A stretch of 40,106 nt of DNA from Paracoccaceae bacterium (GCA_028749255.1 JAQTYE010000002.1:1-40106); one strand, 5' to 3'. Counted from the stretch's first letter, positions 18,322-27,414 are shown. Program-made: numbers and translations. The notes: generated from the letters alone by a model not told the origin.

Positions 18322-19308
18322 TTATCTGTATTTTCCGTCACGCGAACGCGCGCTCAGGTTCAACGTGCGTTGCAACAGCGACGACCGCGGCGTGGTGGCC
18401 ATCTCGATCCGGCCACGGGTGCGCAGAACCGGAGTATTTTGCGACACATCCGTCCGGCTTTCGCGAAACACGATATACAGCCCCGAGACGATCACCAACG
18501 CGGCGCCCAGAACGGTCGGCGCGTCAAGCTTTTCGCCAAACAGCACCCAACCGTAAAACACCGCCCAAAGGATCTGCGAATATTGCATCGGCGCGATGAT
18601 CGCGGCCTCGCCCGCACGATAGGCCAGGATCATCAGGAAGGATGCGATCAGCCCGAAACCCGCGACCACACTCAGCAGGCCCAGATCGACGAGTTGCAGC
18701 GGCTGCCACACGAAAGGCAACACGGCCCCCATCGCCAGAAAGTTGCCCAGAAGCGGTGCCAGCAGCAGCACGACCGACCGCTCTTTGTGGCCGATCTTAC
18801 GCACCGCGACGCCAGCGAAGGCCCCCGATGCCGCCGAAGCCAGCGCAGCCAGATGCCCAAGCCCCAGCGCAGCCTGCCCCGGGCGCACCACGATCAACAC
18901 CCCGACCAAACCCAGGAAGACCGCGGCCCAGCGATGCAGACCGACCTTTTCGCCCAGAACCGGGATCGCCATGATGGTGATGAATAACGGTGTCGCAAAC
19001 AGGATCGGATAGACCTGCGCCAAGGGCAGCTCGACAAAGGCAAAGAACGCCAGAACGCCGCTGGCGACCGTGGCGGTCGAGCGCGCAATGACCCACCACG
19101 GATGCACCGGACGCAGGCTGCCTTCGTGGTGATCGTTCAACAAGAACAGGGACAGCACCGGAAAGCTGAGCAGCGAGGCGAAGAATACGATCTGCACGGG
19201 CGAGTAGGTCTCGCCCAGCCCTTTGATGATGGCATCATGCGAGGCATAGATCGCCATTGCCAGAAGCGCATAGATCGCGCCTTTGATGTTCGAATTCGCA
19301 TGCGACAT
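18322..19308 (-). CDS. EamA/DMT-family membrane exporter
   Basis: A 328-residue integral membrane protein with about ten hydrophobic helices arranged as two EamA repeats (first repeat from residue ~8, second from about the middle with AAIIAPMQYSQILWAVFYGW). Members export amino acids, metabolites or drugs; the substrate is not predictable. GGAGG lies five bases before ATG 19308; the ORF-track start at 19389 would read through the leuB terminator region and is rejected. The ~45-residue C-terminal tail is hydrophilic and rich in Arg and Ser, longer than in most DMT proteins. It is separated from leuB by a strong terminator, so it has its own promoter. Confidence 0.85.
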   Translation of the reverse strand: MSHANSNIKGAIYALLAMAIYASHDAIIKGLGETYSPVQIVFFASLLSFPVLSLFLLNDHHEGSLRPVHPWWVIARSTATVASGVLAFFAFVELPLAQVYPILFATPLFITIMAIPVLGEKVGLHRWAAVFLGLVGVLIVVRPGQAALGLGHLAALASAASGAFAGVAVRKIGHKERSVVLLLAPLLGNFLAMGAVLPFVWQPLQLVDLGLLSVVAGFGLIASFLMILAYRAGEAAIIAPMQYSQILWAVFYGWVLFGEKLDAPTVLGAALVIVSGLYIVFRESRTDVSQNTPVLRTRGRIEMATTPRSSLLQRTLNLSARSRDGKYR

Positions 19309-19367
19309 ATGTGCCTCCGTCATCGCGCAGCTAACCGCATCATCGGGGCGCCCCGCAAGCCCAAAGA

Positions 19368-19396
19368 AAACGGCGCGGGGAAACCCCACGCCGTTT
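19368..19396 (-). terminator. leuB terminator
   Basis: Stem AAACGGCGCGGGG/CCCCACGCCGTTT (one C-A mismatch) with a 3-nt loop. On the minus strand it ends in TTTTCTTTG, 48 bases after the leuB stop. Confidence 0.8.
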
Positions 19397-19443
19397 CAAA
19401 GAGTTGCACAAGCCTTGTGCCCGATCTGCGCACGTCGTGCAGA

Positions 19444-20550
19444 TCAGAGGCTCGCGTCGAGCGCCGCGATGATCTTGTCGCCCATTTCCGAAGTCGAGAC
19501 CGGAGTGCCGCCATCGGGGCCCATCAGATCGGCAGTGCGCACGCCATCGGCCAGCACCTTTTCAATCGCCTGCTCCAGACGCGTCGCCTCGTCGCCCTGA
19601 TCAAAGCTGTAGCGCAGCGCCATTGCAAAGCTGAGAATGCAGGCAATCGGGTTCGCCTTGCCTTGGCCCGCGATATCGGGGGCCGAGCCATGCACGGGTT
19701 CATACATCGCCTTCGGGCGGCCATTGGCCATCGGCGCGCCAAGCGAGGCCGAGGGCAACATGCCCAGGCTGCCGGTCAGCATCGCGGCGCAATCCGACAG
19801 GATATCGCCGAACAGGTTGTCGGTGACGATCACGTCGAACTGCTTGGGCCAGCGCACCAGCTGCATCGCGCCGTTATCGGCATACATATGCGACAGCTCG
19901 ACCTCGGGATATTCCTCATCGTGCACTTTCTGCACGACTTCGCGCCACAGAATGCCCGATTCCATGACGTTGGCCTTCTCCATCGAGCAGACCTTGTTGT
20001 TGCGGCGTTTCGCCAGCTCGAACGCCGCGCGCGCGACGCGAACAATCTCGCTTTCGGTGTAGCGCTGGGTGTTGATGCCGACGCGCTCGTTGCCTTCGTT
20101 GAAGATGCCGCGCGGTTCACCGAAGTAAACGCCCGAGGTCAGTTCGCGCACGATCATGATGTCGAGCCCGGCCACCACGTCTTTTTTCAGCGACGAGAAA
20201 TCAGCCAGCGCATCAAAGCATTGCGCCGGGCGCAGGTTGGCGAACAGATCCATTTCCTTGCGCAGACGCAGCAGGCCACGCTCGGGCTTCACCGAGAAGT
20301 CCAGAACGTCATATTTCGGCCCGCCCACGGCGCCCAGCAGCACCGCGTCGGCGGCCTGTGCCTTGGCCATGGTTTCGTCAGCCAGCGGCACGCCGTGCAC
20401 GTCATAGGCCGCACCGCCCACCAGGTCTTCGCTGACGTCAAAAACCAGCCCGCGCTTGTCGCCAAACCAGCTGATGATTTTCGTCACCTCGGCCATGACT
20501 TCGGGGCCGATGCCGTCGCCGGGAAGAATAAGGATTGAGGGGTTGGCCAT
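19444..20550 (-). CDS. leuB: 3-isopropylmalate dehydrogenase
   Basis: Oxidatively decarboxylates 3-isopropylmalate with NAD to 2-oxoisocaproate in leucine synthesis. The 368-residue protein shows [12 protein letters not shown] at the start, [16 protein letters not shown] with the substrate-binding arginines, [20 protein letters not shown] with the metal-binding aspartate, and [18 protein letters not shown] for NAD specificity. GGAG precedes ATG 20550 by eight bases. Here leuB is split from leuCD by two unrelated genes, all on the same strand. Confidence 0.96.
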   Translation of the reverse strand: MANPSILILPGDGIGPEVMAEVTKIISWFGDKRGLVFDVSEDLVGGAAYDVHGVPLADETMAKAQAADAVLLGAVGGPKYDVLDFSVKPERGLLRLRKEMDLFANLRPAQCFDALADFSSLKKDVVAGLDIMIVRELTSGVYFGEPRGIFNEGNERVGINTQRYTESEIVRVARAAFELAKRRNNKVCSMEKANVMESGILWREVVQKVHDEEYPEVELSHMYADNGAMQLVRWPKQFDVIVTDNLFGDILSDCAAMLTGSLGMLPSASLGAPMANGRPKAMYEPVHGSAPDIAGQGKANPIACILSFAMALRYSFDQGDEATRLEQAIEKVLADGVRTADLMGPDGGTPVSTSEMGDKIIAALDASL

Positions 20551-20623
20551 GCGATTTCTCCAACGGAATATGGGTTGAGACGGGCCTATCCAATGGGGGC
20601 CGCAGGGTCAAGCACGGGCGCGC

Positions 20624-21784
20624 CTACGGCAGTGTAATATCGACCCAAACCAGGTGATGGCGCGATGCGGTCGCGGTGTCGGCCGCTTCCGTCACGGGCC
20701 AGACCACGCCCGCCCCCGTCACCACCAGGTCGCGCGACGGCAACACGTAATCGACCCGCAAATTGCCGGGTGGATCGCCATAATCGGCGGTATCAAGGCC
20801 CGGATCGCCGCGCTGGCCGGGATCGGCGGCGGCGCGGCCACCTTTGCTTGCGGGCTTTGGGTCTTGCAGCCGCGGGTGGGCCAGCAAGGCGCGCAGGGCC
20901 TCGGGGCGCCCCTCACCATCCGCCGGGTCCAGATTGGCATCCCCCAGCAGCACAAAAGGCCCGGGCGTGGGCCGCTGTGGCAGGCGCCCGTCAAGGTAGC
21001 GCAGCCAGAACGCCGCCTCGTCATGGTTGCGCCGCCCGTTGCGGTCTTCGGGCCCGTCAAACACCGGCGGGGTCGCGGCCCAAGCCCACAGATGCAGGCG
21101 CCGACCATCGGGCAGCAGAACCGGCAGATCCCAGTGCGCCGTTGTGGACAGCCGCTGCACCGCCGCCACCTGCGGCGACAGCCCCGCCCCCGCGCTCAGC
21201 GCATCGGGCAGATCACGCCACAGCATCGTGGAAAAATCGCGCGCCTCGTCCGACAGCAACGGGTAGCGCGACAATACCGCCATCCCGCCCGCGCCGCTGA
21301 ACCGGCCATAGCCTTGCGCATCGCGGGGCTCGCCCCGCCGACCGTTGCCGTCCATATCCAGCCCCGTCGCCATCCCGGTATTGGGGCGCGGTGCAAACAA
21401 ATGCGGATAACCCGCGCCCGCTGCGGCCAGCTGTGCCTCGAAGGCACGCAGCGCACGGCCCTCATAATCCCAGTCGAACCCGGTCAGCAGCAGGATATCG
21501 GGGTTAGTCTGGGCGACCACCTGCACCGCCGCCGTGATCTGGCGATCGCGCCCGGTGTCAATGTCGCGCCACAGCAGGCCAGGCCCCGCCCGGGTCAGAT
21601 CGGGTGTCCATGTCGCAATGCGCAGCGTGTCCGCACCGGCCGGAATGGCCGCACAGACCAGCGCCGCACTCAGGCAGGCGCGAAATCGACGGCGACGCTG
21701 TGGCGACGCTTCTCTTCGATCATGCGGGCAACCCGCCCCATCGCGATCCCGCGCATGAAAAGGCTTGCCGGAAGGAATGCCCAT
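20624..21784 (-). CDS. secreted endonuclease/exonuclease/phosphatase-family protein
   Basis: An EEP-fold hydrolase (DNase I/phosphodiesterase superfamily). DTLRIATWTPDL opens the fold, FVLLGDANLDPADGEG carries the catalytic GD.N motif, and RVDYVLPS and SRHHLVWVDITLP supply the final Asp and His. A cationic stretch RRRRRFRACLSAALVCAAIPAGA looks like a signal peptide with cleavage near AGA-DT, so the product is probably periplasmic or secreted. The only ATG in frame (21784) makes a 115-bp overlap with the preceding membrane-protein gene and a long N-terminal extension; the real start is uncertain. Substrate is unknown (nucleic acid, phosphoester or phospholipid). Confidence 0.75.
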   Translation of the reverse strand: MGIPSGKPFHARDRDGAGCPHDRREASPQRRRRFRACLSAALVCAAIPAGADTLRIATWTPDLTRAGPGLLWRDIDTGRDRQITAAVQVVAQTNPDILLLTGFDWDYEGRALRAFEAQLAAAGAGYPHLFAPRPNTGMATGLDMDGNGRRGEPRDAQGYGRFSGAGGMAVLSRYPLLSDEARDFSTMLWRDLPDALSAGAGLSPQVAAVQRLSTTAHWDLPVLLPDGRRLHLWAWAATPPVFDGPEDRNGRRNHDEAAFWLRYLDGRLPQRPTPGPFVLLGDANLDPADGEGRPEALRALLAHPRLQDPKPASKGGRAAADPGQRGDPGLDTADYGDPPGNLRVDYVLPSRDLVVTGAGVVWPVTEAADTATASRHHLVWVDITLP

Positions 21785-22593
21785 GCCGTTACCGTCCAGA
21801 TCAAGGTGTGCGGTGATTGCAACGTCACCGGGGCAAACCCCAGTGAAATCGCCTTGAGCGCCGCAGGAATAAGGAAGGGCAAAAGGAAGCCCAAGGCAAT
21901 ATTGAACCAGGCATCTCTGCGCAGACGTTCAACCACATCGGCGCCAGCGGTCGGTTCGAAGGTCGGCAAATTGACCCATACGTTGAACCCGTCCTGCGCA
22001 TTCGGCCAACCGATCATTCGCATGATCAAAACGAAATATCCCAGCGTAATCAAAGAGATCATATAGGCCAGACCACCCGCAGTGCGCACCATCGCGACAT
22101 GTTCGGGCGTGGCGTCCGCAGGCAGCATCAGCACCAGCAAGCGCACCGGGCTATAGGGGACGTCGATCGACCGCGCCATTGCCGCGCCCAATACCTCGAC
22201 AAACCGGGTCAGCGTGGTCGGTGTATCGCCCGCCAACGCCACAGTGGACAGCAGGAATACCGTCATGAACAACGAGACAAAGCGAATGCGGTTGAACGGC
22301 GGCGCATCACGGAACTCGACCAGCCCGGGATAAATCGCAGCATATTCAAAGAACGTCAGTGCCCCGGCGAACAGGGCGACCAATGCCACGATCTGCGCAG
22401 TATCGGCGTTGAGGCTTGGCAACATCAGCGACGGAGTCGCGATCACAGTCACGACCAGAATCGCGCGCACCAACGCCCCGGAAAAGCGTGCAATCACTGC
22501 CCCATCCTTCAACTTGGCCGGATCCGATACGTTGCCGGAGCCTTGTCCCAGTTTGTTCCCGCCGATTATGACGGACTGCCTCATTCTTGCCAT
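21670..22593 (-). CDS. multi-spanning membrane protein, unknown function
   Basis: I do not recognise the family. The ~307-residue protein has about six hydrophobic helices (roughly ALVRAILVVTVIATPSLML, IVALVALFAGALTFFEYAAI, FVSLFMTVFLLSTVALAG, LAYMISLITLGYFVLIM, FNIALGFLLPFLIPAAL and WTVTAWAFLPASLFM) and a hydrophilic cytosolic C-terminus. The track start at 22623 is TTG; ATG 22593 or 22584 is more natural. It is followed by, and overlaps, the EEP-family gene, suggesting co-transcription of a membrane protein with an exported hydrolase. It lies between leuD and leuB with no obvious link to leucine synthesis. Confidence 0.7.
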   Translation of the reverse strand: MARMRQSVIIGGNKLGQGSGNVSDPAKLKDGAVIARFSGALVRAILVVTVIATPSLMLPSLNADTAQIVALVALFAGALTFFEYAAIYPGLVEFRDAPPFNRIRFVSLFMTVFLLSTVALAGDTPTTLTRFVEVLGAAMARSIDVPYSPVRLLVLMLPADATPEHVAMVRTAGGLAYMISLITLGYFVLIMRMIGWPNAQDGFNVWVNLPTFEPTAGADVVERLRRDAWFNIALGFLLPFLIPAALKAISLGFAPVTLQSPHTLIWTVTAWAFLPASLFMRGIAMGRVARMIEEKRRHSVAVDFAPA

Positions 22594-22699
22594 GATTTTG
22601 CCCACTTTCCGCTCTGCTGGCAATCTTCTGTTAACCTTAGGAAATCAATTCGGGTGTTTTGTGGGTGGAACTGGTGCGCGATTGCATCAATTTCCGCGC

Positions 22700-22726
22700 A
22701 AAAATAAGGCCGCCCAGTGGGCGGCC
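22700..22726 (-). terminator. leuD terminator
   Basis: Perfect 8-bp stem GGCCGCCC/GGGCGGCC with a 3-nt loop. On the minus strand it is followed by TTATTTTTG, 40 bases beyond the leuD stop. Confidence 0.85.
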
Positions 22727-22765
22727 CTAAATGTTGTAGATCAGGGGCTTAGCGCCACTAATGCA

Positions 22766-23371
22766 TCAGACCCAAGGACGCGACTGCGCGGCCTGCGCCT
22801 CGAACGCGTCGATGGCGGTAACCTTCTCCAGCGTCAGCCCGATATCGTCCAGACCGTTCAGCAGGCAATGCTTCTTGAACGGATCGACGTCAAACTTGAT
22901 CACGGTGCCGTCCGAGGTGGTGATCTCTTGCGCTTCCAGATCAACGGTCATCCGCGCGTTGGCGCCTTTTTCCGCGTCCTGCATCAACAGATCGACCTGT
23001 TCTTGCGGCAGCACAATCGGCAACATCCCGTTCTTGAACGAGTTGTTGAAGAAGATGTCCGCGAACGAGGTCGAGATGATCGCCTTGATGCCGAAATCGG
23101 CCAGCGCCCAGGGGGCATGCTCACGCGAGGAACCACAGCCGAAGTTGTCGCCCGCAATCAGGATCTGCGTGTCGCGGTATTGCGGCTTGTTCAGCACGAA
23201 ATCCGGGATCTCGTTGCCCTGCCGGTCATAGCGCATCTCGTCGAACAGGTTCACACCCAGACCCGAGCGTTTGATCGTCTTGAGGAAGACCTTGGGAATG
23301 ATCATGTCGGTGTCGATGTTGACCAGCGGCATGGGGGCGGCGATGCCCGTCACTTTGGTGAACTTTTCCAT
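22766..23371 (-). CDS. leuD: 3-isopropylmalate dehydratase small subunit
   Basis: Forms the swivelling small subunit of isopropylmalate isomerase with LeuC, converting 2- to 3-isopropylmalate. The 201-residue protein has the N-terminal [31 protein letters not shown] and the substrate loop [16 protein letters not shown], as in LeuD, followed by [17 protein letters not shown]. Length is normal. It follows leuC by 13 bp on the same strand and is the last gene before a strong terminator. Confidence 0.96.
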   Translation of the reverse strand: MEKFTKVTGIAAPMPLVNIDTDMIIPKVFLKTIKRSGLGVNLFDEMRYDRQGNEIPDFVLNKPQYRDTQILIAGDNFGCGSSREHAPWALADFGIKAIISTSFADIFFNNSFKNGMLPIVLPQEQVDLLMQDAEKGANARMTVDLEAQEITTSDGTVIKFDVDPFKKHCLLNGLDDIGLTLEKVTAIDAFEAQAAQSRPWV

Positions 23372-23384
23372 TGTCGTTGGCTCC

Positions 23385-24794
23385 TTACATCATTTCACGA
23401 ACATCGGTCAGATGACCGGTGATCGCCGCAGCCGCCGCCATCGCGGGGCTGACCAGGTGGGTGCGGCCTTTATAGCCTTGGCGCCCTTCGAAGTTGCGGT
23501 TCGAGGTCGAGGCGCAACGCTCGCCCTCGGACAGCTGATCGGGGTTCATCGCAAGGCACATCGAACACCCGGCCAGACGCCATTCGAAACCGGCGTCGAT
23601 GAAGATCTGGGCGATGCCCTCTTCCTCGGCCTGCAGGCGGACCAGACCCGACCCGGGCACGACCATGGCACGCATGCCGTCCTTGATCTTCTTGCCCTTC
23701 AAAATCTCGGCAGCGGCGCGCAGATCTTCGATGCGGCCGTTGGTGCACGACCCGATGAATACGGTGTCGATCTGGATGTCGGTCAGTTTCTGGCCCGGGG
23801 TCAGACCCATGTAATCGAGCGCGCGTTTCGCGGCCTCGACCTTGCCGCCCTTGAAGTCTTCGGGCGCAGGCACGGTCGCGGTGATCGGCAGCACGTCCTC
23901 GGGGCTGGTGCCCCAGGTCACGACCGGCTGAATGTCTTCGCCCTTCAGGGTGACGACCTTGTCAAACTGCGCGCCTTCATCGGTGAACAGCGTCTTCCAC
24001 CACATCAGCGCGGCTTCGAACTGCGCGCCCTTCGGCGCATGCGGGCGGCCCTTGACGTAGTCAAAGGTTTTCTCGTCGGGCGCAATCAGACCGGCGCGGG
24101 CGCCGCCTTCGATGGCCATGTTGCACACGGTCATGCGGCCTTCCATCGACAGATCACGGATCGCTTCGCCGCAATATTCGATGACATAGCCGGTGCCGCC
24201 TGCGGTGCCGGTTTCGCCGATCACGGCCAGCGTGATGTCCTTGGCGGTGACGCCCGGACGCAGCTTGCCGGTGATTTCCACCTTCATGTTTTTCGATTTC
24301 TTCTGGATCAGCGTCTGCGTCGCCAGAACATGCTCGACCTCGGACGTGCCGATGCCATGCGCCAGCGCGCCAAAGGCGCCATGCGTGGCGGTGTGGCTGT
24401 CGCCGCAAACCACCGTCATGCCCGGCAAGGTCCAGCCCTGTTCGGGGCCGACGATGTGCACGATGCCCTGACGCACGTCTGACACCGGATAGTAGTTGAT
24501 GCCAAAGTCACGCGCGTTCTTGTCCAGCGCCTCGACCTGAATACGGCTTTCTTCGTTGGCGATCACGCCCGAGACACGGTCCAGCGTGGTCGGCACGTTG
24601 TGATCCGGCACGGCGATGGTTTTTTCCGGCGCGCGCACCGGGCGGCCCGCCAGACGCAGCCCTTCAAAGGCTTGGGGGCTGGTCACTTCGTGGACCAGAT
24701 GGCGGTCGATATACAGCAGGCTGGTGCCGTCGGCGTCTTCGGACACAACATGGGCGTCCCAGATTTTATCATAGAGGGTTTTCGGAGCGGACAT
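23385..24794 (-). CDS. leuC: 3-isopropylmalate dehydratase large subunit
   Basis: The aconitase-fold, [4Fe-4S]-containing catalytic subunit of isopropylmalate isomerase. The 469-residue protein shows [13 protein letters not shown] at the start, [21 protein letters not shown], and the cluster cysteines in FIGSCTNGR and [10 protein letters not shown]. The track start at 24803 is a GTG; ATG 24794 gives the usual length and start. The 236-bp upstream region carries a good sigma-70-like promoter, a tiny ORF and a GC-rich hairpin, so leader control is possible. Confidence 0.95.
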   Translation of the reverse strand: MSAPKTLYDKIWDAHVVSEDADGTSLLYIDRHLVHEVTSPQAFEGLRLAGRPVRAPEKTIAVPDHNVPTTLDRVSGVIANEESRIQVEALDKNARDFGINYYPVSDVRQGIVHIVGPEQGWTLPGMTVVCGDSHTATHGAFGALAHGIGTSEVEHVLATQTLIQKKSKNMKVEITGKLRPGVTAKDITLAVIGETGTAGGTGYVIEYCGEAIRDLSMEGRMTVCNMAIEGGARAGLIAPDEKTFDYVKGRPHAPKGAQFEAALMWWKTLFTDEGAQFDKVVTLKGEDIQPVVTWGTSPEDVLPITATVPAPEDFKGGKVEAAKRALDYMGLTPGQKLTDIQIDTVFIGSCTNGRIEDLRAAAEILKGKKIKDGMRAMVVPGSGLVRLQAEEEGIAQIFIDAGFEWRLAGCSMCLAMNPDQLSEGERCASTSNRNFEGRQGYKGRTHLVSPAMAAAAAITGHLTDVREMM

Positions 24795-24860
24795 GGCTCT
24801 CACTTTCGATGGCTGTGAATGGGTCAGTCAGGGCGAGGGCGCCACGAAGGGGCCATCGCA

Positions 24861-24891
24861 GGCGCCGGGGATGCGGTTACACCCCCGCGCC
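24861..24891 (-). promoter_or_regulatory. GC-rich hairpin in the leuC leader
   Basis: On the minus strand GGCGCGGGGGTG and CATCCCCGGCGCC can pair around a 6-nt loop, directly after the small leader ORF. No T-tract follows, so it may be a structural or Rho-dependent control element rather than a terminator. Confidence 0.35.
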
Positions 24892-24895
24892 GACA

Positions 24896-24982
24896 TCAAA
24901 GTCGGGCAAGGATAGAGCGGCTTTCGCCGTAAAAGCGCTCACGCAGGCGGGCGCGGTCATCCATGTCGAAAACGGTGATCAT
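24896..24982 (-). CDS. possible 28-residue leader ORF upstream of leuC
   Basis: Reads MITVFDMDDRARLRERFYGE then SRSILARL and stops about 100 bases before leuC. Its ATG lies only seven bases after a good -10 box, so the mRNA would be nearly leaderless. It has no leucine run, only four Leu/Ile codons in the last third, so classical leucine attenuation is not obvious. It may be untranslated. Confidence 0.3.
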   Translation of the reverse strand: MITVFDMDDRARLRERFYGESRSILARL

Positions 24983-24989
24983 GCCGCGC

Positions 24990-25018
24990 GATATAGGCGA
25001 TTGCGCCGCGCCCCGCAA
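24990..25018 (-). promoter_or_regulatory. sigma-70-like promoter for leuC
   Basis: TTGCGG (-35, 25013-25018) and TATATC (-10, 24990-24995) are separated by exactly 17 bases on the minus strand, about 195 bases upstream of leuC. Confidence 0.5.
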
Positions 25019-25030
25019 GGAAATCTCGGG

Positions 25031-25249
25031 TCAGGGACGCTGACCTTCGGGCAGAGCCTCCAGCAGATCACCGGGCTGACATTCAAGCGCCTCGCAAATC
25101 GCGGCCAGCGTTTCAAAGCGCACCCCCTTTACCTTGCCCGCCTTCAGCAGTGACAGGTTGGCTTCGGTGATTCCGATCCGCTCGGCCAGTTCGCGTGAAC
25201 GCATCTTGCGCCGGGCGAGCATCACATCCAGCCGAACGACGATCTGCAT
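25031..25249 (-). CDS. small XRE-family regulator (YozG-like)
   Basis: A 72-residue Cro/CI-type protein that is almost entirely a helix-turn-helix: RLDVMLARRKMRSRELAERI, then ITEANLSLLKAGKVKGVRFETL and a C-terminal ALECQPGDLLE. This single-domain type is typically encoded next to a DUF2975 membrane protein, as here: its ATG overlaps the stop of that gene by one base. By analogy with such pairs it probably regulates its own two-gene operon; the signal is unknown. Confidence 0.88.
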   Translation of the reverse strand: MQIVVRLDVMLARRKMRSRELAERIGITEANLSLLKAGKVKGVRFETLAAICEALECQPGDLLEALPEGQRP

Positions 25250-25773
25250 CAGACAAACTCCGCATTTTCGGCCGCTGCCCGCGCACCGGTTTGAATCGCC
25301 GCGGCGATCAGCAGCAAAAGCCCGCCATAGACCACCGCCTCCAGCAGGTCGGATGAAACCCCCACCGACAGAAGGCGTTTGCCCGCCGGATTGGTGATCG
25401 TCAACAGCGCGACCGCCGCCGTCTGTGTCGGCACCATCAGCGCCGCGCGCACCAGAATCGCCACACCAATGCGCCGCACATGCCGCGCGGCGGTTTCGGT
25501 CAGCACCTCGCCGCGGGCAAAGCCGTGCATCAACTGCGCCGCATGGATCAAGGCGCAGACGGCGGGCGCCACGACCAGCACCAGAACCGCGCGCGAGGCC
25601 GCATAGGCCAGCGGATGCACCACCATGCCCGCAGCCTCAGCCGGAATCTCCGGTGCGATCAGGCCGGGAAACAGCAGCGGTTGCGCCACCAGAAACATCC
25701 ACCCCAGCGCCAGAACGGCGGCGCTGAGATAGGCCAGGCGGGACAAAAGGTAGGCAAGGCGGGGGAAGGTCAT
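25249..25773 (-). CDS. DUF2975 membrane protein
   Basis: A 174-residue inner-membrane protein with four hydrophobic helices (about residues 12-32, 50-75, 90-115 and 140-160), matching the DUF2975 layout. GGAGAG lies five bases upstream of ATG 25773; the longer track start at 25854 would consume the AT-rich divergent promoter region. It pairs with the XRE regulator downstream, and DUF2975/XRE pairs are widespread but poorly understood. The gap to the divergent lipoprotein gene is only 70 bp. Confidence 0.82.
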   Translation of the reverse strand: MTFPRLAYLLSRLAYLSAAVLALGWMFLVAQPLLFPGLIAPEIPAEAAGMVVHPLAYAASRAVLVLVVAPAVCALIHAAQLMHGFARGEVLTETAARHVRRIGVAILVRAALMVPTQTAAVALLTITNPAGKRLLSVGVSSDLLEAVVYGGLLLLIAAAIQTGARAAAENAEFV

Positions 25774-25843
25774 GGCGCTCTCCGAATCATCTTTACAGAT
25801 ATTATTTTTATTGTATTGCGATAAAAAATCCATAGGAAAGAAA

Positions 25844-26380
25844 ATGAAGCACATCGTATTTCTGTTACTTCTTGCCGGATGCGGGCTCAGCGATCCGCGC
25901 GGGCTTTATGCCTTGTCACAGGTCAATCCGGCGCATGACGACCCCGGCGGTCTGGCGGTTGCCATTGCCCCACCTTCGACGCTGCGGCTGATGCCCAAGG
26001 GCACGCGGCTGATCATGACGCTGCAGCGTGGCGATGCAGCGCCGGAAAAGCAGATTTTTACTCTGGTTCCGGCGGCGGCCGAGGGGCCGGTGGCGCAGGC
26101 GCAGGTTTTCGCCCTGCGCGACACCGATCTGCCCGCATTGCGCGCAATGCAGGCGCAAAACGACCAGCGTCTGGAAGCAGGACAGCAGAGCACACTTGCG
26201 CTGTCGCTCGAAGCCGACGCCTGCCGCACGGTTCGTGAACTTCCGCAAGATGCGCGCGGTTCTGTCTGGATTCGGACCCGCGCGGATGCCGATTTCGCGC
26301 CGCTGCTCGTTAACACTCCGCTGGCCAAAATTCCGGGCTGGGAGGACGCTGCGAACAAAATCCTACCCTGCACGCCTTGA
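25844..26380 (+). CDS. small lipoprotein, unknown function
   Basis: A 178-residue protein with a short lipoprotein signal peptide, MKHIVFLLLLAGCGLSDP, whose lipobox LAGC puts the lipidated cysteine at residue 13. Serine and not aspartate does not follow at +2 (Gly), which suggests outer-membrane sorting. I recognise no domain in the mature part. AGGAAAG precedes ATG 25844; the ORF-track start at 25772 runs through the divergent promoter region and is rejected. A hairpin follows the gene. Confidence 0.75.
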   Translation: MKHIVFLLLLAGCGLSDPRGLYALSQVNPAHDDPGGLAVAIAPPSTLRLMPKGTRLIMTLQRGDAAPEKQIFTLVPAAAEGPVAQAQVFALRDTDLPALRAMQAQNDQRLEAGQQSTLALSLEADACRTVRELPQDARGSVWIRTRADADFAPLLVNTPLAKIPGWEDAANKILPCTP

Positions 26381-26397
26381 CATCGGCAACAAACTGC

Positions 26398-26429
26398 ACG
26401 ACCGGAGACGGAATTCCGTGCCCGGTCGT
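26398..26429 (+). terminator. palindromic hairpin after the lipoprotein gene
   Basis: ACGACCGG/CCGGTCGT (8 bp) encloses a second palindrome ACGGAATTCCGT. No T-tract follows, so it may be a weak terminator or a protein-binding site. Confidence 0.4.
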
Positions 26430-26566
26430 TGAGATTCAGCGACTCGGGTGTTACCTTATTGGTAGAGGCCCGGCGTCGGGGCGTAAGCGGCGCGCAACCC
26501 CTGGAGGACAATGTCCTGGATTCTTTCTCTCACGCGTCCGGCCAAGCGGATGCAAAGGCGGCCCCG

Positions 26567-26929
26567 ATGACCACAAACATGGCAGGGGTCGATGTGACCA
26601 GCGACCAGATTCTGGATCGCATCATCGATTCCCTTGAAGACGACAAAGCCGAGGATATCGTCACCATCGACCTGCGCGGGCGCTCGTCGATTGCCGACTA
26701 CATGGTGATTTGTTCGGGGCGCAGCTCGCGGCAGGTCGGCGCCATCGCCGAAAAGCTGACCGAGCGACTGAAGGAAAGCTTCGGGCGTCTGTGCAAGATC
26801 GAGGGCAAGGAACAGGGCGATTGGGTGCTGATCGACACGGCCGATGTGATCGTGCATGTGTTCCGCCCCGAAGTGCGCGAGTTCTATCAGCTTGAAAAGA
26901 TGTGGATGCCTGCGGGCGGTCCCGTCTGA
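26567..26929 (+). CDS. rsfS: ribosomal silencing factor RsfS
   Basis: Binds ribosomal protein L14 (uL14) and blocks subunit joining, lowering translation in stationary phase or starvation. The 120-residue protein carries the Iojap/RsfS domain: DKAEDIVTIDLRGRSSIADY, MVICSGRSSRQVGAIAEKL, then EGKEQGDWVLIDTADVIVHV and FRPEVREFYQLEKMW. ATG 26567 is chosen over 26429, whose extra residues have no family counterpart; Met at 26579 is a further option. It is followed after 9 bp by rlmH, the usual bacterial pairing. Confidence 0.93.
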   Translation: MTTNMAGVDVTSDQILDRIIDSLEDDKAEDIVTIDLRGRSSIADYMVICSGRSSRQVGAIAEKLTERLKESFGRLCKIEGKEQGDWVLIDTADVIVHVFRPEVREFYQLEKMWMPAGGPV

Positions 26930-26938
26930 GATCTTGCG

Positions 26939-27406
26939 ATGAAGGTCACGATTGCGGCGGTGGGGCGGTTGCGCAAAAGCCCCGAACTTGCCTTGATCGA
27001 GGATTATCTGGAACGATTTGGCAAGGCCGGTCGGGCGTTCGGGCTCGGACCGGCCTTGGTCGTTGAGGTCGAAGACAAGAAAAACCTCGGCATGGAGGCA
27101 GAGGCCGTTCTGCTGGAACGTGCGCTGCCCGCAGGCGCGGTGGTGGTGACGCTGGACGAACGCGGCGCGCTGATGTCCTCGCCCGAATTTGCCGAAAAGC
27201 TGGCCGGGTGGCGCGACGGCGGTCGGGATGTGGCCTTTGTGATCGGCGGCGCCGATGGCATTGCCCCTGGCCTGCGCGCCAAGGCGGATTTCTCGATCTC
27301 GTTTGGCAAGATGGTCTGGCCGCATATGCTGGTGCGGGTGATGCTGGCGGAACAGATCTATCGCGCCGGGCAAATTCTGGCGGGCACGCCCTATCACCGG
27401 GTCTGA
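26939..27406 (+). CDS. rlmH: 23S rRNA pseudouridine-1915 N3-methyltransferase
   Basis: A SPOUT-class SAM enzyme that methylates pseudouridine 1915 in helix 69 of 23S rRNA after subunit joining. The 155-residue protein has the family start MKVTIAAVGRL, the knot region DVAFVIGGADGIAPGLRAKA, and the C-terminal WPHMLVRVMLAEQIYRAGQI with the terminal PYHR. It is co-directional with rsfS. Its stop is 8 bp from the stop of the opposing anti-sigma gene, with no terminator between. Confidence 0.95.
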   Translation: MKVTIAAVGRLRKSPELALIEDYLERFGKAGRAFGLGPALVVEVEDKKNLGMEAEAVLLERALPAGAVVVTLDERGALMSSPEFAEKLAGWRDGGRDVAFVIGGADGIAPGLRAKADFSISFGKMVWPHMLVRVMLAEQIYRAGQILAGTPYHRV

Positions 27407-27414
27407 GCGCTGCC

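Noticed and set aside
20654-22066. 470-residue plus-strand ORF
   Set aside because: It is antisense to the EEP hydrolase and membrane-protein genes; its composition is Arg/Gly/Gln-rich shadow sequence.
22700-22726. Palindrome downstream of leuD as a repeat or attachment site
   Set aside because: It is immediately followed by a T-tract on the leuD strand and fits a simple terminator.
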